The notes below the pieces were generated by a model. The model was given only the letters and a program-made list of their open reading frames with translations, had not been told where the DNA came from and did not search any database. From NCBI GenBank assembly GCA_949358305.1, contig OX442314.1, forward strand, positions 19,649,060 to 19,709,059: 60,000 nucleotides of DNA, written 5' to 3'. This stretch comes from Strigamia acuminata (Eukaryota; Arthropoda; Chilopoda; Geophilomorpha; Linotaeniidae). Each line of letters starts with the position of its first letter. Position 1 is the stretch's first letter. The position numbers and the translations under genes were made by a program. Positions 48,901 to 57,900 of the stretch are shown here, piece after piece.

Positions 48901-51900
48901 TAATTGGTAAGAGATAAAGAAATGCATAAATTAGAAATCTTTTGTTTTATTGCTACATATTTACAATGTGTTAGTAATGCCTGAATTATTTTGCTTTGAA
49001 GCGCTTCTTTTATCTGCTCTAAAGGGAAAAGAAATTTGCCCATTTTAATGACATCATTTTACGATGCATTCTTTTCACATCTTTTGTTTTCTTTTTTTCC
49101 TTTCTTCTTCTTCTTTTGCAACAAGTGCAATTATCAGGTAATAGCGAAAGATTATTAAAATGTGATTATTATGTAAGGAGATTAAATGAATAGGGATTTG
49201 TAGACCAGATCCGGAAGTCAAGGCGAGCTCGTGTGTTTGGGATTGGGGCGATAATTTCGTTTTATGTACACGCACTTTGCTGTGATGTAAAATAAATTGC
49301 AATTCTGGCGCCTCTATACATCAATGTGACCATGAATGAAATATTAAAATGTTGTCACTTGACAATAATGATGTATTTGCAATGAATTATTAGCCAATTT
49401 TTCTGAAATAGTTCACTTTTTAATATCCAGCTATTGTCCCTTATTTCTGAATTTTCTGGCTTTATGATTAGCACTAAACGTTGACGGTGAATTTTAAAAA
49501 AAATCTATATATTGTTAATGCGGTACTGGCGCAAGAAAAATGGCTGTAGGTTTTTCCCAGGCACACCATTTATTTGTTTTATTGTTTCTATACAACAATC
49601 AAACTGATTCTGGAAAATAATAGCAAATAAAGTCTAGAAATGGGGATATGTTAACGTTATTATACAGTTTTATAGCTGGCTTATACGAGGTTATCTCGTA
49701 TAAGCTTATGGCACCGAATACGGGTAATGCATCTCGAGATCCCCTTTCCACCAACTCAATGTAATGAACTGATGATTAGGCCATGTGACATTGGCAGCAG
49801 TTGGGGTTATTAGGGGCTGAATGGATGGTTCCCCTGTTTTATTATCAAACAGGCATCTCTCTCGGCCATTGTGTGTTGAAGGAGGGGACATTGATTAGGT
49901 TTGGCACACCAGAAGACATCTCTGCGTCTGCGTAATAATGGTACACGAACCGGAAGCTGTATGGTGGAAGAAGGGGTCTGCGGTTGCAATTAAGTGTTAG
50001 ATTGCTAATGGCGGTGCCCGTCATTTCTGATTAACTTATATTACCTGTTTGGAAAAGATGAAATTTGCAATTGGACGCCCATGTTTTTCGGTTGTGGGGC
50101 GACGGGTGGACGTGGAAAAGTGGGACACGTGTTTACATGCCAAAAAATAATCGACTTGAAGCAAATGTTATCGTATTTGCTCAACGAAGCGTATTTTCTT
50201 TGTCTATGTGCCAAAATATCATCGAGATAATATTTGGCATGTAAACAGTGTAATCGGTAGTACGTATTTGCGAAGGAAGTGATGTTTTGACTCGTGTTTC
50301 ATGTAAACGAGAAGAATTTGTTGTAAAAATCACTTAATGGATGGGAATAGATTTTGGTGTAGTGCAAGGCAAAAAAAATCGATAAGGAGGTGTGGTGTTG
50401 AGTGTTAGCTAGAGAGGGTAGCGAGGTGATCCAGACTGAATTTCCCAGGATTAGCTGTGCCCCCTATTGGTCATTGTGGCGTGTGATAGAGTGAGGGGCG
50501 AAGATAGCATAGGCCTCGGTGCTGCTGGACTATAAGATAAAATGTAAACAGGGTGCTTGTGTGTTTGTCCAGAGTGTGAGGGGAATTTATAAAGAGGGAT
50601 TCGCTCTGTGCCTAGTGAAATGAGTGGCAAGGAAGTTTGTGTTTGGAGGGAATTAATTTTGACATATGTTAATTGAATTTGTTTGAGTGACTGTGAAAGG
50701 TAAATATTTTCTTCTTTCCTTCCTTTTTTTTTTTTTTTTTTTTTTTTCGTTCTCAATCTTGTTTGTGGTCTGGAAAATGGCAAGGGTCCAAAATTTCATT
50801 TTCGTCAGGTGTAGAGTTTCTCTAGGTGTGTAAATTGGATTTGTAGTGTCTTTATTTTATTTGTCTTGGAGTTTATGAAAAGAAAAGGATTTAAAACGGC
50901 GGTTAAAAGTGCACGGAATTTGAAAATTTCGATTTTTATTTGATTTTGTTTATTATTTTGCTGGATTTATCGATGGGAGCCGATGAGTCCTCGATTTTTA
51001 TTCGGTTATTTCTATTTTTTCGCTCTTTGTTTTTGGTCTGGAAAGCGTGCTGCCTTTGCTGTCTCTTTTTTTTTCGTTTCCTTCTATATTTATCTCTGGA
51101 TGTGTATATTTCCTGTTGTAGCAGAACAAATGGCTGCCGAGGTCAGTGTTTATGGGTTATGTCTCTTTGGATATCCTCAGAGGACCTAACCCTCCCTGGT
51201 TTTCCAGCCCTGGTGCTTCCCCTTGGAACTTCTTGAACCCCTTTGGCCTCACTTCAAGTCCCTTAGTTACCCCCCGAGGCTTGTAAACCTAATTTTTAAG
51301 TGTACCCAATTTACATTTTAATTGAAATTTAATGATTTGCAATCTAATTTACGGCAACACCGCAAGGACGGGTATTTATAAATATTGAAAATTATATTTT
51401 AAATAAAAAATAATTAAATTTAATACATTTTGTTTTATGTGTTTTTTTAATTTTTTTTTTAAACTAAAACTGGAGATGAAAAAATGTGGTTGGAAAAAAA
51501 TGTTTAAAAAAAAATTAATCTAAAAGGTGCTGGGGTCTGTAACTAATCGCCTCGTTTTATCATAAAGCAGTGGATTACATTTAAAACCTCATCCGACATT
51601 AATTTCTAAATATCAGGAGTGACTTAAAGGCTGATGATTAATGCCCCGCATTTGGTAATTCGCTTATGTGGATGCGATGATCATAATTCGTAGTTTAAAG
51701 TACATAAAAGGAGATTTACGCGTAAATTAACGAGTATTCTCCGTGTATGGATGTACATATATATAAATTTCTTTGCTTCAAATCCTACCTCTTCAAGTAT
51801 GGCACAGTTCCTCCCAAATCCGCTAGGTGTCGACCCTAATCAGATCATCAGCTGTTCCGTGGGGGAGAAACGAGCCACAGCCAATCAATAAATGTGCAGC

Positions 51901-54900
51901 CGAATGGATCGGCTCAACAGACGCTGCGCCCTTTACACGGATTTTTGGTTGGGTTTCAGGCAGACATGTTGGTTGTTGTTTCTCTTGTTCAAAAATGACT
52001 TTCCATAGTAATTGTCATTTAGGTAATTGATTTTTTTTTTAAGTCAAGGTTTTAAGTGGATTTTAAAAGATGAAAAATTGAATTTTTTTTTAAAATTTTT
52101 TTTTTTGGAATTTCTTTTTGAAATTTTGATGCTAATTGCTGTTGGCGTTTAATGTAACAGTATGGGGTATTTGGCGAGGACCGGGTGTGAATAAAAGAAT
52201 GGTTAAAAAGGTTTTGAGTGTGGGGCGACCATTGTAATCGTACAGTTTAATCAAGTTCAGTTAAATCGCATCCTGTGGTGTGAGCAATGATTTCAAGCGA
52301 GTGAGTAGATTCTAATCAATTGGACAACTTAGACAATTACAGTTAGTTTGCTCGTGACCATGTTAAATTGAACAATTGGCTTGCCCACTACCTTTGTTCG
52401 CATTTTATATAGCACGTGACCAATCAAGCGGAGAAAACCTATTTATAATTTAAAATTCTACATACAATCGATTTTAAATCGTGTATATATATAGTTGGAT
52501 GAAATGGAACCACTCGTCGTAAAAGTTAAATAATAATAATTATCATTATAATTGATGGTGAAATTCCAGTTTTATTAAATTTTAAAATGGCCGACAAGGA
52601 AACAGTAAATAATAAGTGTTAAATTCTAATGCTACGTGATTTCGAGATAAGGAATTTAAATTATTATGGCATCTGAAATTTCTGGTCGTGATAATTTAGC
52701 AAAACGTTATTTTTTTTTTTTATTGAGTGAAACAAATTCGGTTTGAGCCGTTTGGCCTCATATGTCAAGTAATTAAAAGTCAAAGATGTCAGACGTTGTG
52801 AGGTGAATACAAATGCGTTTGGAGGTCAAGAAGGTGCAGAAGCATTCGAAAGAACAATGTTTGAATTGCATAGGAACTGGTGTTCCGTCTTTATCCTCGT
52901 GAAATGAAGAAAAATAGAAGCGGCAGTTGATTCCGTCGAGTTTTAAAAGAGGAAATGAAATGCAAGGGGAATTAATTTGCTGAGCACTTCCTCAAAGTGA
53001 AATGTGGTGAGAGTTTTCACAACCCATTTGAGTGGATTACACTTAATTGGTAAGGGAGAAAATGTTTATTTTATTCGCTTGTTGTGAGGATGATCCTTTG
53101 TATTTATTCATTTATTTATTTAATTAATTTAAAGAGAGAGAAAAAATTGTTGGCGCGGCCTTGCTAACCTCGTTTGGAACGTTAATGCGAGGATTATAGA
53201 TTGGATATGTTTTGTGTGGATTGAAAATAGCGGAATCTGGTGAAAAGTATATTTTTTTAGTGGAAAAAAATTGTGATGAAAATGCAAATTGACAGGAAAA
53301 TGAGTTAAAAGGATGTTTGTTTGAGGGAAAATGTGGAGGCAAATAAAAAGATAATTAGACTTAGGGTTTAGAGTGTGTTAATTTGGACTTTGAGAGGATG
53401 CATTTTTGCTAATTGGTCTTCTGATTAAATTAACAAGCTTTTCTCGCACATTACCCGCACCGGGGACACATCGAGGATGATGGGAAGGGCTCGAAATTGC
53501 AACTTCCTGTTTTGGCACGCCCTCTCTTGCTGGTTTTTCTAAAGTTTGTCACGATGTAGTGCCATAAATATTATTAATATTTTTTTTTCGTGTGTTGTCT
53601 GAGGTTATTGCGTTTTGAATTGCGTTTTGCGGGTCGGTCTTCAAATATTTATATTGGAGTTGAATGGAATTATAAATTATGGTAGTCCTGGATTTACATT
53701 GAATGTTTTCTCTTTCGATGTTTTCCTCAATTGTATCATAGCATCTGACGAATGTTATTTGCAATGGAAAGTGATAAGCACAAAGGTAGAATAGAGATAA
53801 GCTTTTCTTTATAAAGGTATCTACTTCAGCAGATTCATATTGAGATAAAATAAGGGGGAAAATGTAATTTATGCCATGATGTTATCCATTTTTATTATTT
53901 TTGGGTAAATGTTGAGTTAAAAACGAGATTGAACATTAAAGACAAAATGTTTTGCAAAATTTGAAGGAAATGAGGATATAATTTTTTTTTGAAATGATTG
54001 AAACTAATAATAGATCGAATTTGTATTATGTTAGTGCTTTGTTTGATTGTACGAGGAAAGTTATTTTGACAGATAGGGAATTTGTTTTGTTACGGGATGG
54101 AAAATTTCGATTGGATACTTTAAAACGAAAGTTTGCGTCATAAGATCTATAAATGGGTTTTGCTAGCAATTAACATCGGTTTTAATTTTTTTGTCGTTTG
54201 TGTACAGTAAATACTCTCCTGATTGACGTCAAAAGCGCTTTGAGGCTTTTTTCCAAACCAAAAAAAAAAAAATGTTTATGTATTGCTTCATATCAACTGA
54301 AGTATTAAATTTGATAAAACATATTTTTTTTTTTAAAATCAATAGAGAAAAAAATGATTTCAAAATTCGAAATTTTAGAGTTTTAAATTTTTTTTAAAAA
54401 AATTTAATTTTTTTTTTTTAAATAAAAAAAAAACCAATCATGTGTGTACATATTTTTTTTTCTAACATTTTAAACACCCCCACCAACATAGTTCCATCGA
54501 GTCTCACCGCGTTCACGGCGTTCCCGGTAGGCGGAGCCGGCTCTCCCTCTTTCTATGTGAGGAGGCATTAGTAATTTGGGTGTAGGCGCTGGTGCAGCTG
54601 GCGACGACGAGCACCGCTTTTGTGATTGGCACTTGGAGGCCCCTTTTCTGACAGATCATGTTAATCAATACAATGTAAATGTTTCCGAGTGGCAGCCACG
54701 ACGCTTGCGTCTCTTCTTCGGTCTTTAGTTTGAAGTATGGCGGAGGTCAGCAGGCACTGGAGGCCGGCACACGAGCTTGCGGCTCGTCGGTGACGCCGTA
54801 TCAGCGTGTGGAGTGAGTTCGTCTGGGTCTGGGAGCTCCGTGCAGCCACCATGTTTGTGTGTGGTGCCGTGTGCCCTGGTTGATATCGCAAGTGGTTTTT

Positions 54901-57900
54901 ATACGTAACTCGACTCGACTGTTTCAAGTGGATTTGTAGTGAAGTGTTGTGTCACTGGATCTTTTTCACGTTTCACATGTATTTCTAAATAGTGGATTAT
55001 TGTGCAAATTCGTATCGGGTACGGTATTGGTTTTTTCCTGCTTTTTCCCCATCTTTGTTTTTAAATCTATTTATTTATTTCGTTCTCGAATGGGGTTAAT
55101 GTTGGTGGAAGACTAATATTGTTTGAAATTGTGTTTACTTCTGTAATTGTCGTGTCGAATTAAGAGTAATTTTCGGAATTGGGTTGATGAGTTTGGGAAC
55201 ATTTATAAACAGCAGCCGTGATGTAAAATGAAGGTTAAATAACAGTAGATGTGGGTTTATTTTTTTATTTTTGTTTTATTTTTTGCTGTTGAAATTGTTT
55301 GTTCTGACGTTTTATACGGGGCGAAATAATATTATTCTCGTAAATTTACAAATGCTCTTTAAAACATCTAATTAAAAGCTTAAAACTTTTAAAAGTAAAT
55401 TTTTATTCGCTGTATAAAAGAAGGTAATTGTCGTGATAAAAACAGGAAAAAAAAACATTAAAAAATTAAAACCTATAAAAATACAGACAAGGTATTAACG
55501 AAAGGAAATTGCTTTTAAGTAGCACCACCAGATGGCTGATGCATTGCATTCTTTTAACACGCATTAATAAATTAACATGTTAGTGCACGTGTAATTTATT
55601 CGGTCTCATCCGCCCACATATACTTTTTTTCCCTTATTTTTTGTTTGTACATTAAGATAATCCAATATGTTTTCGACTCTACTGTTACTGAACCTCGTTT
55701 TAGGGTTATAATGTTTAATGTTGTTTGAAACGCAATCGTGTTTTGTGATGTTAATCTCTGGTGCTAATCTCCCAAACGAGAATGAATAGGCACCTGGGAA
55801 CGTATAAATATTTCAAGTGCTTTGTGCTTCCACCTTCATTTGTACGGCGAAACTGGAATCTTAATTTAAATTTTTATTCTCAGGAATGTAATGGTGGAAA
55901 AAACATGAGTTACTAAGGTCTTTGAGGTTGCGCAGCGTTTGGAGTTGAAATGTAATCTTTAAGTTGACATTTTTTTAGTTCAAATAAGGAACAAGGGTCT
56001 GCCAAATGAAAAAAAAAGAGTAAAAGTAAATTATTTTGATATTTAAATAGAGAATTAGGATAAAATAAAGAGGAAAATGGATTTTTCTTTATTTTTTTTT
56101 ATTTAACTAGAAAAATAAAGTGGGAAATTGGTTAGCTGTTGTAATGAATTATGTGTGTTTAATAGGATTGTAGGGAGATAATAATTTTAGTGTGAAATGT
56201 GTTTTAGGTTAATTGGTTTGATGGAGTAAATTAATTGGAGAGTCGAGAGTGAAACCCCAATTTTTTTTCTTCTTCCTTTCTTGCTTGATGAGAAAATTGG
56301 AATTAGAAATGAATTTTGACGTGTGCTAAATAGTGATGGAGGTTTTAATGCACGGTTATTAAGAGAAGGAGAGTGTTATGTGGTAATTTTGGTTGGGCTA
56401 TGAATGGTGGATTAATTATTTTGGGATGAGAAAAAATTAATTTGTGAAATTAGGCCTAATTTAGGTTGCTGTGTGTATATGGCCTTGTGGGAAAATTGGA
56501 AGGTTTTGACAGAGGAGAAAACCTTGAAATAAATTTCACATGTGGCCATGTGATTTCTTTTTTAAATGTTTTTTGTTTTTTGTTTTTTTTTGTTCCTAGA
56601 TAGAGAATTTCCTAGTATTTATTGTTTAAATTGTTTTTTTAAAGGTACAATTTATTTTAGCAAATTGTGCTGCAGCTATTTGTAAGTTGATGATGAAAAG
56701 TGGCTTGTCTACACAGTTTGAAGTAATGAGGGGACAAAATTACAAACAAACAAAAACGTTTGTTTACATGGGAAATATTTTTTTTTACTGTGATTAATAA
56801 GTTGGCAAGACTTTTGCCAACCAAACTTAGCTCTGGCATCTGCTTGTGTATTGAAAGAGTTGTTGGCAGAGGCCTTTATTTGAAATATATTTTAAGGGCA
56901 AAGGCATCACTTTTGCCGAAGACGTGCATGTCTTTTGGCTAAGTGCAGCATCAATTCACATTTGTTTACTGCAAACCAAGCGAGCGGTTATTTCAAGTGT
57001 TTGCGCCATTGAAAACAAAAAAAAAATCGAGTTAAGAGACACTTGAAAAAGATAGTAACTGTCATCCTAATTATGTCTGTAAAAGTAGCAGTGTCATTAC
57101 AGCGGATGGCCTGGTTTGGAATAAAGCAATTGTGTTTTTATTGGTTCGGCGCTGCTTGAATTTAATTGACGATTTTGAAACTGATTAATACTTTTATAAT
57201 ATGTCCAATTATTGCTTGAATTAGGCGTGCTGGAAGTATATATATTTTTTTATATTATAAATTTTGGATTTTGAAAGGGATATTTGATACCATGTGCTGA
57301 GTAAGGAAACTAAATATGAAAAAAATGAAAGAAACCGAATACCTGAAATTAAAAAAAAAACTGAATATCTAGAATTGAAGAAACTAAATATCTAAAAGTA
57401 AGAATTAATAACGTCTGCTTCTTGTATCAGTAGATTTGGAGTAAGTTATAGGTCACCAAACCACAGAAAATTCGTGGTCGGATGACCAATTTGAAAAGTA
57501 ATCTTAGAATACCAACCGGTGTAATTGAATCGATTAAATTCAAACCGAACGAGCTTCGAAAAACATGGAGTTGGTTGGTTTATCATTAAATTTTGACGTA
57601 TAAACGCGAGTTACATGCGAGTTTGGATGTAGATATCTTTGTAACACATTTTGAGTTGTGAAAAAATCGTAAAAAATATACGTATATATTCATTTACAAG
57701 AAAAGAAACTGCATTTGAAAAATTCAAGATGGCTGCTTAAAAATGTATCAAAACTAACCGTCGCACAACGTGCCATGAATAAATGCATCCAATTTTTGCG
57801 CACAACGTTAGGCAAAGTAATTGAATATACGGTGTTACTTGTGTTTGTAAAAAGTAGCAACACGAAATTGAATTCTGCTCGAATTTCCTAAATAGTTCGG

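Noticed and set aside
50451-50783. 110-codon minus-strand frame
   Set aside because: Its Lys run is just the 50725-50748 poly(T) read backwards; the rest shows no recognisable protein.
54661-54927. 88-codon minus-strand frame in the GC-rich island
   Set aside because: Explained by the low stop-codon density of GC-rich DNA; no domain, and the island makes better sense as a regulatory block.
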